This document shows positions 35,857 through 45,167 of a DNA stretch of 64,000 nt, one piece after another; position 1 is the stretch's first letter, and each line of letters opens with the position of its first letter. The DNA is taken from the NCBI GenBank assembly GCA_965224675.1, contig CBDDAA010000004.1, forward strand, positions 1,488,001-1,552,000. The letters run 5' to 3'. Origin of the DNA: UBA7957 sp965224675 (GTDB taxonomy: Bacteria; Pseudomonadota; Gammaproteobacteria; Granulosicoccales; Granulosicoccaceae). Both the position numbers and the translations under genes were made by a program. Below the pieces are notes generated by a model that was given only the letters and a program-made list of their open reading frames with translations, was not told the DNA's origin and did no database searches.

Positions 35857-36394
35857 GGCTTTCCTTGGGATAATTCATTCAAAGCATTATTAGTGCCGGA
35901 ATAATCCACATAAATCCTTACAAACAAAGTTTACGTTGTGTAAGAAATCTATATTTTTTGGAACTGTATTTGCTTGACTTGTTTAGCTGTTTCGTGAACT
36001 TGCACACCCATTTGTTATCAACATTACCTTATAAATGAGATACAGTTAAGAGTTTACTTTCAGTATCTTTCCCATTGGTAATAGTCTCTATTGTGCTAAC
36101 AGATAGGTTTATTAAAATATAATAATAAAGTAATATAGTTATTAACCAGTAAAATTTAGCCAAGAAACGCATAAACAAAATTAGTTGCAGATAAAAAACA
36201 AAAATGTCTCGTAAATCGTCGGTTTTTCTAGCTTTCAGTGACTTACGAAAATACATATACATACTGATTAGAATTATTTGCCAGCACTGCAAATGCGGTG
36301 TAAAAAGTGCTAATACGTCATATATCTGGCAATAATGAATTAATTCTGCTGCCCAATGTCCAGGCAAAGCAGTAAACACGTTAAGAGGTTGGAA
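35857..36394. other. Long AT-rich intergenic region upstream of the efflux operon
   Basis: About 540 bases that must hold promoters of both divergent genes. It is very AT-rich. A minus-strand frame of 116 codons (36029-36379) would give a hydrophobic product but overlaps the adaptor gene's leader and shows no ribosome site, so I leave it out. AGAGG at 36383-36387 is the ribosome site for the adaptor gene. Confidence 0.45.
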
Positions 36395-37576
36395 ATGAAT
36401 ATAGTTTTAACGCGGAGTAAGAGAAAGATTCCTTTACTCGCTGGAATCATACTGCTGTGCTCCAATGCTCAGGCCTATGAGTTCGAAATGGTGGAGCAGA
36501 TAAACTCGCATCAGTCGGGCGTCATTATTGGTGGAACAGTTGTTCCCTACAAAGAAGTGACTCTGGCAGCTCAAGTTCCCGGCCGGGTTGAATTTATTGC
36601 CGGTGTTGTCGGTGATAAGACCAAAACCAAACAAGTTCTGGTTAAAATTAACGATGATGATTTATTAGCCAAACGAAGAGCGGCGATTGCCCAAATCAAT
36701 CAGGCCCAATCCTCATTGCAAAACGCGCAAATTCAGTATAACCGAGAGCTTTGGTCACCGCGAACTGAGCGCATGAGTTCCGCACCGGGTGGCATGGGAA
36801 TGCCTTTTATGTTTGATAAGCTCTTTACTGACAGCTTTGCGGATATGGCCGGTAATAATGATCAATACCTGGATCGTCAAGCCGATCTGGTTACTCAGGG
36901 TTCTCAGTTTACTTCGGCACGTTCCGGGCTGGCACAAGCTTATAGCGCGCTTGAAGGCATCGATGCCCGTTTAAGAGACACAACGTCTATTTCCCCCATC
37001 AATGGGGTAATTTTGAAAAAACTTGTTGAGGTTGGCGATACAGTTCAACCTGGTCAGCCCTTGCTCTCAGTTGGACGAACCGATTACCTGCGTATCCAGG
37101 CAGAAATTCCAGCCCGCCTAATCCCTATGCTTAAGCGTGGTGAATTTGTACCGGCAAAACTTGATGTGGCGGATACATTAGTCCAGGCGCGGGTTTCACA
37201 AATTTTTCCTGTCGCTGATCCAGGGCGGCACACCGTAACGGTTAAATTTGATTTACCCAAAGGTGTTCCCGGCGGTCCTGGTATGTATGTGGAAGTCACT
37301 ATCCCTGATCACCCTCAGAGCGGCAGCGGGGATCCTATCCTGATCATTTCAAAAAAAGCACTGGTCAAAAGAGGCAGCCTGCCTTATGTATTTGTTAAGG
37401 ATACTGATGGTTCAGTAAATTTACGTCTGGTAAGGAAGGGAAGGGACGTAGCAAATCGAAAAGTAATCATACTCTCCGGTTTGCGTGAAGGAGAAGAGGT
37501 TTTGCTCGATCCACCCAGTGGCATATCCTCAGGCTGGGGTCCTTCCAATAGCAGTAAGGACGTAGCAAATAAATAA
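36395..37576 (+). CDS. RND efflux periplasmic adaptor (membrane fusion protein)
   Basis: I use the ATG at 36395 behind AGAGG (7-base spacing), giving 393 residues; an ATG at 36356 lacks a ribosome site. Residues 1-28 are a signal peptide (LLAGIILLCSNAQA). A biotinyl-lipoyl half (GTVVPYKEVTLAAQVPGRV) and its partner (ISPINGVILKKLVEVGDTVQPGQPLL) flank a helical hairpin, followed by beta-barrel and membrane-proximal domains. It should link an RND pump to an outer-membrane channel. The pump gene follows; no TolC-like gene is in the window. Confidence 0.9.
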   Translation: MNIVLTRSKRKIPLLAGIILLCSNAQAYEFEMVEQINSHQSGVIIGGTVVPYKEVTLAAQVPGRVEFIAGVVGDKTKTKQVLVKINDDDLLAKRRAAIAQINQAQSSLQNAQIQYNRELWSPRTERMSSAPGGMGMPFMFDKLFTDSFADMAGNNDQYLDRQADLVTQGSQFTSARSGLAQAYSALEGIDARLRDTTSISPINGVILKKLVEVGDTVQPGQPLLSVGRTDYLRIQAEIPARLIPMLKRGEFVPAKLDVADTLVQARVSQIFPVADPGRHTVTVKFDLPKGVPGGPGMYVEVTIPDHPQSGSGDPILIISKKALVKRGSLPYVFVKDTDGSVNLRLVRKGRDVANRKVIILSGLREGEEVLLDPPSGISSGWGPSNSSKDVANK

Positions 37577-37676
37577 AATTCGTGATAATCACGGCTTGTA
37601 GTTTTGCTCGTTAAAATAATCATTTACCGGAAAGCATAATTTTTTCATTCTTTGTCATTAGCGTTGTAACTATAAA

Positions 37677-40600
37677 ATGTCAGAATCAGATAAGAATACA
37701 AATGGAGAGCAGGTTATGGAGGAAAAAGAGCTTGGTATGGCAGGCGCCATGGCGAAAAGCTTTATCCACTCACCGCTTTCTCCGCTACTGTTAATCGCCA
37801 TGCTGGGCCTGGGATTGCTGGGTTTGATACTTACTCCCCGGCAGGAAGATCCACAGATTTCAGTACCGATGGTTGACATTCTGGTCCAGTATCCGGGCGC
37901 TTCTGCTGAACAGGTCGAAACACTTGTTTCCAATCCACTCGAAGTTTTAATGAGTGAGATTACGGGTGTTAAACATGTTTATTCTGCATCAATGCGAGGG
38001 GCTGCGGTTGTCACTGTCCAGTTTATAGTCGGTGAGAATATGGAGGAATCGCTGGTAAAGTTGAACGATAAGATTTTCGCCAATTATGACAGAATTCCAC
38101 CGGGTGTCTCCAAACCACTGATTAAAGCGAAAGCGGTTGATGATGTGCCTGTTGTTACTTTTACTTTATGGTCTGAAGATGTCGATGATGCATCACTGCG
38201 ATTGTTGGGATTAGATCTGCTTCAACGTATAAAAGAAGTACCCGATACCAGCAAAAGTTTTCTGGTCGGGGGGCGCGCAGAACAGATTCAGATCGAAGCA
38301 CAACCAGAAAAGCTGGCGGGTTATGGCATATCGCTGGATCAACTGGCACAAACGGTACAGACCGCTAACAGTGAGCGTGGTGTAGGGCGCATAGAATCCA
38401 ATAATAAGAGTTTTAAAGTTTTTACCGGTGCGTTTTTACGTAGCGCAGAAGATATAGGTGGGCTGTTGGTTGGCACTTTTAATGGTGCGCCAGTATATGT
38501 ACGTGATGTTGCGAATGTGACGCACGCGCCGGAAGATGCAAAAAATCTGGTGGAGTATTACGCGGGTCCTTCTTATTCGAATGAGAACGGACCGGGTCCT
38601 AAAGCCGGAGCACAGTCGGTGACTTTGGCGATAGCAAAAAAATATGGTTCAAATGGAGTCGGTGTTGCAAACAAGATTCTGGAAAAAGTCGAGAGCCTCA
38701 AAGGTGTACTGATTCCAGAGAACGTTCATGTTGAAATAACTCGAAACTATGGTCAGACAGCGAATGAAAAAGTCAACGGATTGATTCTAAAGCTGTTTGT
38801 TGCTACAGGTGTTGTAACGGTATTGGTTTGGTGGACCTTGGGTATAAGAGCCGCCACAGTTGTTTTGATTGTGATACCCGTGGTTATACTTTTTACCGTG
38901 TTTGGGGCCTTTGTCATGGGCTTTACCATCGACAGGGTTAGTTTGTTTGCATTGATATTTTCGATAGGAATTTTGGTGGATGATGCCATCGTTGTGGTTG
39001 AGAATATCTATCGCCGCTGGCTGATAAAAGGCGAAATGGATACGGCAACCTCGATTGATGCCGTAAGAGAAGTAGGCAATCCCACTATTCTTGCAACCTT
39101 TACGGTAATAGCGGCCCTGTTACCGATGGGATTTGTCAGTGGTATGATGGGACCCTATATGGCACCTATTCCTGCACTTGGTTCTGTCGCTATGCTTTTC
39201 TCTCTCTTTGCAGCGTTTATCTTTACGCCTTGGCTGGTAATGCGATTACGACCGACCATGGCCTACTTGAAAAAGGCTGAAGAAAAAGAGCATCGGTTTG
39301 ATGCGAATATGAATCGTCTCTATCAAAATATATTGATGCCATTGATCAATAGCAAAGTCAAGGGTTGGATATTTTTGATTTCAGTGATCGTTGTATTTTT
39401 TCTGTGTTGCGTTATGTTCTACACCACAGCGATTACAGCCAAAATGCTGCCATTGGATAATAAGCCCGAGTTTAACGTACAGATTAATATGCCTGAGGGT
39501 ACTGCCTTACCTACCACGGCGAATGTCGTAAAACGTATGACCCGTGAATTACAAAAAATCGAACAAGTCACTGCTTTGCAGACTTACACAGGTACGGCGT
39601 CTCCTTTTAATTTTAATGGACTCGTTCGACATTCCTATTTCCGTACCAATCCCTGGCAGGCCGATATTCAGGTCGAGCTGACCCATAAAACCAAACGAAA
39701 GACGACAAGCCATGAGCTGGCCGTACAGGCCCGTGAGTTATTACAACCTATAGCCGCCGCTGAGGGCGCCAATATTGAGGTTGTTGAGATGCCACCTGGT
39801 CCTCCGGTATTGCAATCTGTTGTGGCGGAAGTTTATGGCCCCGATGCAATCACGCGTAGAACAGTTGCCGAAGATCTTACCGAGATATTTAAAAGCACCG
39901 AGGGTTTGACCGATGTTGACAACCTGATTCAGCAACCTTACGAGATTTGGCGCTTTGTGGTCGATACTGAAAAAGCGGTTAGGCAGGGTGTCTCGGTTGA
40001 TTCCATCAATCGTAACCTTGAGATGGCATTGGGTGAGTTTGTTATTGGTGACATTAAAGAAGGCAACGTATCTGAACCCACATTTATCGTTATACAAATT
40101 CCATTAGAAAATCGTAGCAATTTTTCCCAGATTGGTAATCTTCCGATTATGACCAGCAAAGGCTACAGCGTGCCTTTATCTGAATTGGGCGTGTTTGAAA
40201 GAGATATTATGGACTATGTGGTTTATCATAAAGATCTCAGGCCGGTTGAGTTTGTCACTGCCGAAGTACAAGGCAGGCTCGCATCGCCAATTTACGGTAT
40301 GCTCGATGTTGAAGCCAAACTGAAAAATTATGTAACCCCTGATGGTGTCAAACTACAAAGTGAATACTTTGGACCACCAGAGTCCAGTGTGAAGTCAGGC
40401 TTTGAATGGACCGGCGAGTGGACGGTTACGTTTGAAACCTTTCGCGATATGGGCATAGCCTTTGGCGCTGCCATTATACTTATCTATATGCTGGTCGTAT
40501 GGGAATTTGGCAACTTTATGATTCCGGCCATTGTCATATCGCCTATCCCACTGACCTTAATCGGCATTATCCCTGGTCACTGGTTATTTGGTGCTGAATT

Positions 40601-41588
40601 TACAGCAACATCCATGATCGGATTTATCGCACTGGCCGGTATTATTGTTCGAAACTCTATATTGCTGGTCGATTTTGCGCGGCATGAAATTGCTGCGGGA
40701 GCTGACCCCATCGATGCATTAGTTGGGTCTTGCCGGGCGCGAACCCGACCCATCCTGATTACAGCAGGTGCATTAATGGGTGGGGCGATGGTTATTCTGT
40801 CTGATCCAATATTCAAGGGTATGGCAATCAGCCTCTTTTTTGGTGTACTGGTTGCGACTTTGCTTACGCTCCTGATTATTCCCCTGGGCTGTGTGAGCGC
40901 ACGTAGAGCATTGGCCGGCCCTGATGGTGAGAATTGTGATGAGTTTGATGTTGATGGATCTACTTTTGACAGCTCAACTTTAGCTACCGAGCCATCAAGC
41001 TCCCTTTTCGGATCACTGCTAGGTGTAGTAGGAACTTTGTCTTCAATGATCTTTCAGGTAATTGGACGGAGCTTGCAAATGCTTGTTGGCCTTTTTGCAT
41101 TCCTTGGTGGTTTGCTAAAACCCAAAAAGGCAAGCACAGATGCTGGAATTGAGGTGACACTTGATGCAGACGATGCCGACTTCCAATCGTTGGCAGCGAC
41201 TGCAAAAACAAAAGACATTAGCAGTGCCAGTAAAGAGGCAGCAGAGATGGCAGTGCAGGAAAGTCATCCTGAAAGTGGTACGCTTCTTGAGGTTGCTGAC
41301 GTATCCTCAGCGCCAATTGTGGATGCATCAGCCGCGAAAGAACTTGATGATGAGGGCAAATCAGATCCAGACAAAGTCATTAAAAAAAGTGCTGTAAAAA
41401 AGAAGGCCGCGAACAAGACCAAGAAAAGAAAAGAGACGAAAGAGGCTAAAGAGGCTAAAGCTTTGCAAAAAGATAGCTCTCAGTCGTTAAAAGTAAAGAG
41501 AAAAACCAGCAAATTAGCGAGAAACAAAGTAAGTTCCCGACGTGGGATAAAACTCAAACCGGAACAGAACGAATCTGATGAAAAATAA
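37677..41588 (+). CDS. RND efflux pump inner-membrane subunit with long lysine-rich tail
   Basis: A 1303-residue protein. Residues 1-1075 are a complete RND transporter: TM1, a porter domain with PRQEDPQISVPMVDI, and the TM4 proton-relay pair in ILVDDAIVVVEN. A second half repeats the layout. The last 230 residues are extra: a hydrophobic or amphipathic stretch (SLLGVVGTLSSMIFQVIGR), an acidic linker and a strongly basic end with KKKAANKTKKRK and KEAKEAKA. That tail would lie in the cytoplasm. Usual length is 1020-1060. An internal ATG at 37716 with GGAGAGCAGG upstream is an alternative start. The substrate is unknown. Confidence 0.92.
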   Translation: MSESDKNTNGEQVMEEKELGMAGAMAKSFIHSPLSPLLLIAMLGLGLLGLILTPRQEDPQISVPMVDILVQYPGASAEQVETLVSNPLEVLMSEITGVKHVYSASMRGAAVVTVQFIVGENMEESLVKLNDKIFANYDRIPPGVSKPLIKAKAVDDVPVVTFTLWSEDVDDASLRLLGLDLLQRIKEVPDTSKSFLVGGRAEQIQIEAQPEKLAGYGISLDQLAQTVQTANSERGVGRIESNNKSFKVFTGAFLRSAEDIGGLLVGTFNGAPVYVRDVANVTHAPEDAKNLVEYYAGPSYSNENGPGPKAGAQSVTLAIAKKYGSNGVGVANKILEKVESLKGVLIPENVHVEITRNYGQTANEKVNGLILKLFVATGVVTVLVWWTLGIRAATVVLIVIPVVILFTVFGAFVMGFTIDRVSLFALIFSIGILVDDAIVVVENIYRRWLIKGEMDTATSIDAVREVGNPTILATFTVIAALLPMGFVSGMMGPYMAPIPALGSVAMLFSLFAAFIFTPWLVMRLRPTMAYLKKAEEKEHRFDANMNRLYQNILMPLINSKVKGWIFLISVIVVFFLCCVMFYTTAITAKMLPLDNKPEFNVQINMPEGTALPTTANVVKRMTRELQKIEQVTALQTYTGTASPFNFNGLVRHSYFRTNPWQADIQVELTHKTKRKTTSHELAVQARELLQPIAAAEGANIEVVEMPPGPPVLQSVVAEVYGPDAITRRTVAEDLTEIFKSTEGLTDVDNLIQQPYEIWRFVVDTEKAVRQGVSVDSINRNLEMALGEFVIGDIKEGNVSEPTFIVIQIPLENRSNFSQIGNLPIMTSKGYSVPLSELGVFERDIMDYVVYHKDLRPVEFVTAEVQGRLASPIYGMLDVEAKLKNYVTPDGVKLQSEYFGPPESSVKSGFEWTGEWTVTFETFRDMGIAFGAAIILIYMLVVWEFGNFMIPAIVISPIPLTLIGIIPGHWLFGAEFTATSMIGFIALAGIIVRNSILLVDFARHEIAAGADPIDALVGSCRARTRPILITAGALMGGAMVILSDPIFKGMAISLFFGVLVATLLTLLIIPLGCVSARRALAGPDGENCDEFDVDGSTFDSSTLATEPSSSLFGSLLGVVGTLSSMIFQVIGRSLQMLVGLFAFLGGLLKPKKASTDAGIEVTLDADDADFQSLAATAKTKDISSASKEAAEMAVQESHPESGTLLEVADVSSAPIVDASAAKELDDEGKSDPDKVIKKSAVKKKAANKTKKRKETKEAKEAKALQKDSSQSLKVKRKTSKLARNKVSSRRGIKLKPEQNESDEK

Positions 41589-41622
41589 TGTTGAGTTCGT
41601 TTCGTTGTGGAGAAGTAAAGAC

Positions 41623-42219
41623 ATGGCTTTAAATAAATTGTTTAGTATAAGAATTAATTCTATCTATAAATCATTTGTGGTGATTGTGCCGTTAGTATTA
41701 TTTTCCAGTGATTTCACCTATGCCGATGCGTCCAAGCAACCTATCGACCTCGGTTTATATCCGCCTCTATCCAGTGGTGAAGCCAGTCCATGGCAAGATG
41801 ATACTGGGGATCAGAGCGCTGAATCTGTACCCGGTAACGAAAATCCTTGGAACCCTGGCAGTAAGGCAGTTGAAGCGCAGCCCTACAATAACTATCAACA
41901 AGCGCTACAGAATAACCCCGGACAATACCAAAATCCCGGACAATACCAAAATCCCGGACAATACCAAAATCCCGGACAATACCAAAATCCCGGACAATAC
42001 CAACAACGACCACAGCAGGGTTATTATCCCTATGCTGGTGCTGCACCTGTCTATCCACAATACCCACAATACCCACAATACCCTGCAGCTCAGTATATGC
42101 CGCCGCTCCCTTATGGCTATGCGGCACCACCTTATGGCGGAATGCCCGGGTATTATCCGCCCAACGGGAATAATAATTTTAACCCGTTTAATAATTTTTC
42201 AATGCCGTGGCTCTTTTAG
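41623..42219 (+). CDS. Secreted proline/glutamine/tyrosine-rich repeat protein
   Basis: I prefer the ATG at 41623, behind GGAGAA at 8 bases, over the ATG at 41578 which overlaps the pump gene's end; this gives 198 residues. Residues 1-34 are a signal peptide ending near FTYADA. The mature part is rich in Pro, Gln, Tyr, Asn and Gly: five copies of NPGQYQ, then PQY repeats, then PYGYAAPPYGGMPGYYPP and an end NNFSMPWLF. It should be disordered and periplasmic or surface-exposed. No family is recognised. Its position after the RND pump suggests a linked role. Confidence 0.7.
   Translation: MALNKLFSIRINSIYKSFVVIVPLVLFSSDFTYADASKQPIDLGLYPPLSSGEASPWQDDTGDQSAESVPGNENPWNPGSKAVEAQPYNNYQQALQNNPGQYQNPGQYQNPGQYQNPGQYQNPGQYQQRPQQGYYPYAGAAPVYPQYPQYPQYPAAQYMPPLPYGYAAPPYGGMPGYYPPNGNNNFNPFNNFSMPWLF
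41914..42003 (+). repeat. Five tandem 18-bp units inside the repeat-protein gene
   Basis: Five in-frame copies of AATCCCGGACAATACCAA (the first has AACCCC) run without spacer. The last four are identical, which points to recent slippage and likely length variation between strains. A shorter 9-bp CCACAATAC repeat follows at about 42055. Confidence 0.9.
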
Positions 42220-42268
42220 TTCGAAAAAGCCTATGTACACAGCATAGCCAGAAAATGCCCGCAGGCCT

Positions 42269-42895
42269 ATGTTATCGGTTATAGCCAATTTGAAAGGTGG
42301 TGTGGGTAAAAGCACAGTATCTTTTAACCTTGCTGTATGGTTGCTTGAAACAGGACAAAAAACAGTACTGTTTGACCTCGATCCACAACAAACGCTTAGC
42401 GATGCGATTGATGTCAGAATGGATGAGGGCTACCAACCCTTATTAACTGCTTATAAAGACCTGTCTGACTTGGATCGTGTCATTGAATACAAGTCTGATT
42501 TACAGATTCTCGTTGATACCAGTGGCTCTGATATGGATGCCATGTTAGATACAATCTCCATGGCGGACCGTGTACTTATCCCTGTATTACCCTCACAAGC
42601 GGACATTTGGTCTACGCAGCGATTTATCAAGATTATCCGACAAAGAGCAAACGCCCAAACCACAGAAATTCTGGTATTCATCAATCGTGCTGATACACAT
42701 CACGCTGTCCGTGAAACAGATGAAGCGGTTGTTGCGCTGAGCATGTTGCCGGGGATTAGATTGCTGGATGAAAAATTGTATCAACGTACGGCTTATCGGC
42801 GATCTTTTAGTGAAGGTCTTGCGGTGTTTGAAATGGGTCCATTAAGTAAAGCCGGTCAGGAGGTTATGCACCTCGCTGAAGCGCTATACCGGTAA
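42269..42895 (+). CDS. ParA-family ATPase
   Basis: A 208-residue protein with the deviant Walker A KGGVGKST at residues 9-16 carrying both lysines of ParA/MinD, a Walker A' segment VLFDLDPQQT, and the switch region VDTSGSD. ParA ATPases position plasmids, chromosomes or protein clusters by cycling on DNA or membrane. No ParB-like gene is nearby, so cargo may be a protein machine. It follows the repeat-protein gene by 49 bases. Chromosome partitioning is unlikely given the surroundings. Confidence 0.88.
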   Translation: MLSVIANLKGGVGKSTVSFNLAVWLLETGQKTVLFDLDPQQTLSDAIDVRMDEGYQPLLTAYKDLSDLDRVIEYKSDLQILVDTSGSDMDAMLDTISMADRVLIPVLPSQADIWSTQRFIKIIRQRANAQTTEILVFINRADTHHAVRETDEAVVALSMLPGIRLLDEKLYQRTAYRRSFSEGLAVFEMGPLSKAGQEVMHLAEALYR

Positions 42896-43115
42896 ATGTT
42901 TTTAACTGTTTTATCATCAGCTTTGTAGGTTGCATCTTTTAATAATGTTAACATCAAGGGCTGCCCGTTATAAGTTGCAAAGTGTTAGACTGCTGCTGAT
43001 ATTCTACCCTCATCAGTTGAAAGCGGCAAAAACTTGTTACAAACTGATCTGCAATCAGCGTTTTGGAACACAGTTCTTTCTACTTCCCGAGTAACCACAT
43101 CTATTGGAGAAATCA

Positions 43116-44540
43116 ATGCCAGGCCCAGATAAATCACTGATCGTGCGATTAGGTAGCCTTGAGCAACACTTGCAAAATGAAAATCCGGTTTTACTTAAAG
43201 CGGTCAAAAATTTTAAACTGCTTGATCAAGTTGGTTATAACACGGGTTTATTGGAGACTGATGAGTCTTACTCCATGCAAATCTCCTGGTGGCCGCTTAT
43301 ATCCATTTTAGGCACTTTTTCAGCGGGTAAATCTTCGTTTATTAATTCATATCTGGGTGTGAAGCTGCAAAAAACAGGCAATCAAGCTGTTGACGACAAA
43401 TTTACTGTAATTTGTTATGGAGAGGAAAGTGCCGGTAAGGTTTTGCCGGGTTTGGCATTAGATGCAGACTTGCGGTTTCCATTTTATAAAATCAGTGATG
43501 AGCTGGAAAAAGTCGAGGAAGGCGAGGGCAATCGCATTGATGCCTATCTGCAGTTGAAGATCAGTGATTCTGATGCGGTAAACGGTAAAATTGTGATTGA
43601 CTCTCCGGGCTTTGACGCCGATCAGCAAAGAACAGCCACTTTGCGAATTACCGATCGTATCATCGATTTGTCAGATCTGGTTCTGGTCTTTTTTGATGCC
43701 AGACATCCAGAACCAGGTGCAATGCAGGATACACTCGAGCATCTGGTTGAGGATACAATTGATCGTTCCGACTCTAATAAATTTCTGTATATTCTTAATC
43801 AGATTGATACCGCCGCCGCTGAAGACAATCCGGAAGAGGTGGTCAGTGCCTGGCAACGAGCGCTTTCACAGGCCGGGCTGACAGCCGGACGTTTTTTTAC
43901 CATCTACAATGACGATGCAGCGCTGCCATTTCCGACTAAAGAGCTTGAAGATCGATTCAGGAAAAAGCGTGATGTAGATATGACTGATATCATGCAACGG
44001 ATAGATCAAGTTGAAGTGGAGCGGGCGTATAGGGTCATAGGTGCGCTTGAGAAAGAAGCGAGGGACATAAAACAGGTTCATGTTCCGGCAGTATCATCAC
44101 TTCTGCAAAAATGGTCAAAACGTGTGCTTATCGCTGACAGTGTTGCATTTTCAATACTGTTGTTATTAGTGCTTTTTATCGCCATCAGCATGGGTTGGTT
44201 GGTAGATCTGGCGACCTTGACCCTGGCTTTATTTTCCAGCCCCATTTCGGTATTGATTTCCATAGCGGTACTTCTCGGCGTTTTCTTCGCGGTTCATTTC
44301 TTCTTCAGAAATAAGGTCGCTCACTATATGCTAAAAGCCATGAAAGGAACGGAGCAAGAGAAATATGTAAACGCTTTCAAACAAAGCACACGCTTTTACC
44401 GCAGTATTTTCCTGAAAAAACCGTTGGGCTGGACGGCTGACAGTAAAAATAAAATCACTACAGTTATAGAGGCTTCAGCTGCGTTTGTACAAAAGCTGAA
44501 TGATCAGTTTACAAACCCATCAGGTAAGAGCAAGAAGTAA
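43116..44540 (+). CDS. Membrane-anchored dynamin-like GTPase
   Basis: I chose the ATG at 43116, 5 bases after GGAGA; the product has 474 residues. The G1 motif GTFSAGKSS is at residues 66-74, G3 is IDSPGFDAD and G4 is LNQIDTA. Two hydrophobic segments (ILLLLVLFIAISMGWLV and ISVLISIAVLLGVFFAVHFF) near residues 345-400 should insert in the membrane. This arrangement resembles bacterial dynamin-like or YcjX/GBP-type proteins that bend or protect membranes. It lies 220 bases after the ParA gene, same strand. Confidence 0.82.
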   Translation: MPGPDKSLIVRLGSLEQHLQNENPVLLKAVKNFKLLDQVGYNTGLLETDESYSMQISWWPLISILGTFSAGKSSFINSYLGVKLQKTGNQAVDDKFTVICYGEESAGKVLPGLALDADLRFPFYKISDELEKVEEGEGNRIDAYLQLKISDSDAVNGKIVIDSPGFDADQQRTATLRITDRIIDLSDLVLVFFDARHPEPGAMQDTLEHLVEDTIDRSDSNKFLYILNQIDTAAAEDNPEEVVSAWQRALSQAGLTAGRFFTIYNDDAALPFPTKELEDRFRKKRDVDMTDIMQRIDQVEVERAYRVIGALEKEARDIKQVHVPAVSSLLQKWSKRVLIADSVAFSILLLLVLFIAISMGWLVDLATLTLALFSSPISVLISIAVLLGVFFAVHFFFRNKVAHYMLKAMKGTEQEKYVNAFKQSTRFYRSIFLKKPLGWTADSKNKITTVIEASAAFVQKLNDQFTNPSGKSKK

Positions 44541-44562
44541 GCAGGTAGTAAAGTGCCAGGCA

Positions 44563-44581
44563 GGGCGCAGCTATTGCGCCC
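44563..44581. terminator. Stem-loop between convergent genes
   Basis: A 7-bp perfect stem, GGGCGCA and TGCGCCC, with a 5-base loop lies midway between the dynamin-like gene and the convergent MarR gene. There is no T run, so a bidirectional terminator is likely but not certain. Confidence 0.5.
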
Positions 44582-44588
44582 TTGCAGG

Positions 44589-45065
44589 CTATTGGGTCAT
44601 GCTTTGATTTAAGGACTTCTTTAACAGGCGGTTTAATTCGTTACGTTCATTTTTGCTAAGGTGCTGCAACTGCCGGGATTGTAATTCTCTTAATGGCTGT
44701 TCTGCTGATTTTACCAACTGCAGGCCAGTTCCAGTTAATCGGACGCGTACAATGCGTCGGTTTATCGAATCACGTTCACGTTTAATCCAGTCTTTTTCTT
44801 CAAGGCGATCGAGTAGCCGGGTAACATCGGGTACACGTGTATAAATATAGCGCCCGATTTCTCCACTGGGCAATCCTGTAGAGTCGCAGCCTTTTGTATA
44901 CAGAATATTGAGAGCCGTGTATTGCAATAATGTCATGCCCCAAACGGATAGTAATTTATTCGCCGCCGTTACAAAACTCTCCGCCAGAACTATGCAGTTT
45001 ATGAATAGCTCAGACGCGGGTTTGTCTTTGCCTGCGAGGGCTTGATTATGGCTATTATTTGACAT
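44589..45065 (-). CDS. MarR-family transcriptional regulator
   Basis: A 158-residue protein with the winged-helix layout of MarR: LLQYTALNILYTKG in the first helices, a recognition helix near IYTRVPDVTRLLDRLEEKDWI and a wing with RRIVRVRLTGTG. It should bind DNA as a dimer and respond to small phenolic ligands or oxidation. A perfect palindrome just upstream of its start is the probable operator. It is divergent from a Tat-exported protein gene, with 102 bases between starts. Confidence 0.9.
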   Translation of the reverse strand: MSNNSHNQALAGKDKPASELFINCIVLAESFVTAANKLLSVWGMTLLQYTALNILYTKGCDSTGLPSGEIGRYIYTRVPDVTRLLDRLEEKDWIKRERDSINRRIVRVRLTGTGLQLVKSAEQPLRELQSRQLQHLSKNERNELNRLLKKSLNQSMTQ

Positions 45066-45082
45066 TACTTGTTATAACAACT

Positions 45083-45096
45083 ATCGTGATCACGAT
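45083..45096. promoter_or_regulatory. Palindromic operator, probably for the MarR regulator
   Basis: ATCGTGATCACGAT is a perfect 14-bp palindrome located 17 bases upstream of the marR-type start and within the divergent intergenic region. MarR proteins bind palindromes of this size, so autorepression, and control of the divergent Tat protein gene, are likely. Confidence 0.6.
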
Positions 45097-45167
45097 CTAT
45101 TGTAAATGATTTGTTAGAGAATCGATCATATTTGTTGAAAACAGTGTCTGATGATGGGAGTTTTTAA

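Noticed and set aside
36029..36379. Minus-strand frame of 116 codons before the efflux operon
   Set aside because: Hydrophobic translation of AT-rich DNA, no ribosome site, and overlap with the leader of the adaptor gene.
42269..42895. ParA gene considered as a sign of a plasmid or replication origin
   Set aside because: No ParB, replication protein or iteron-like sites are nearby, and the surrounding genes are chromosomal in character.
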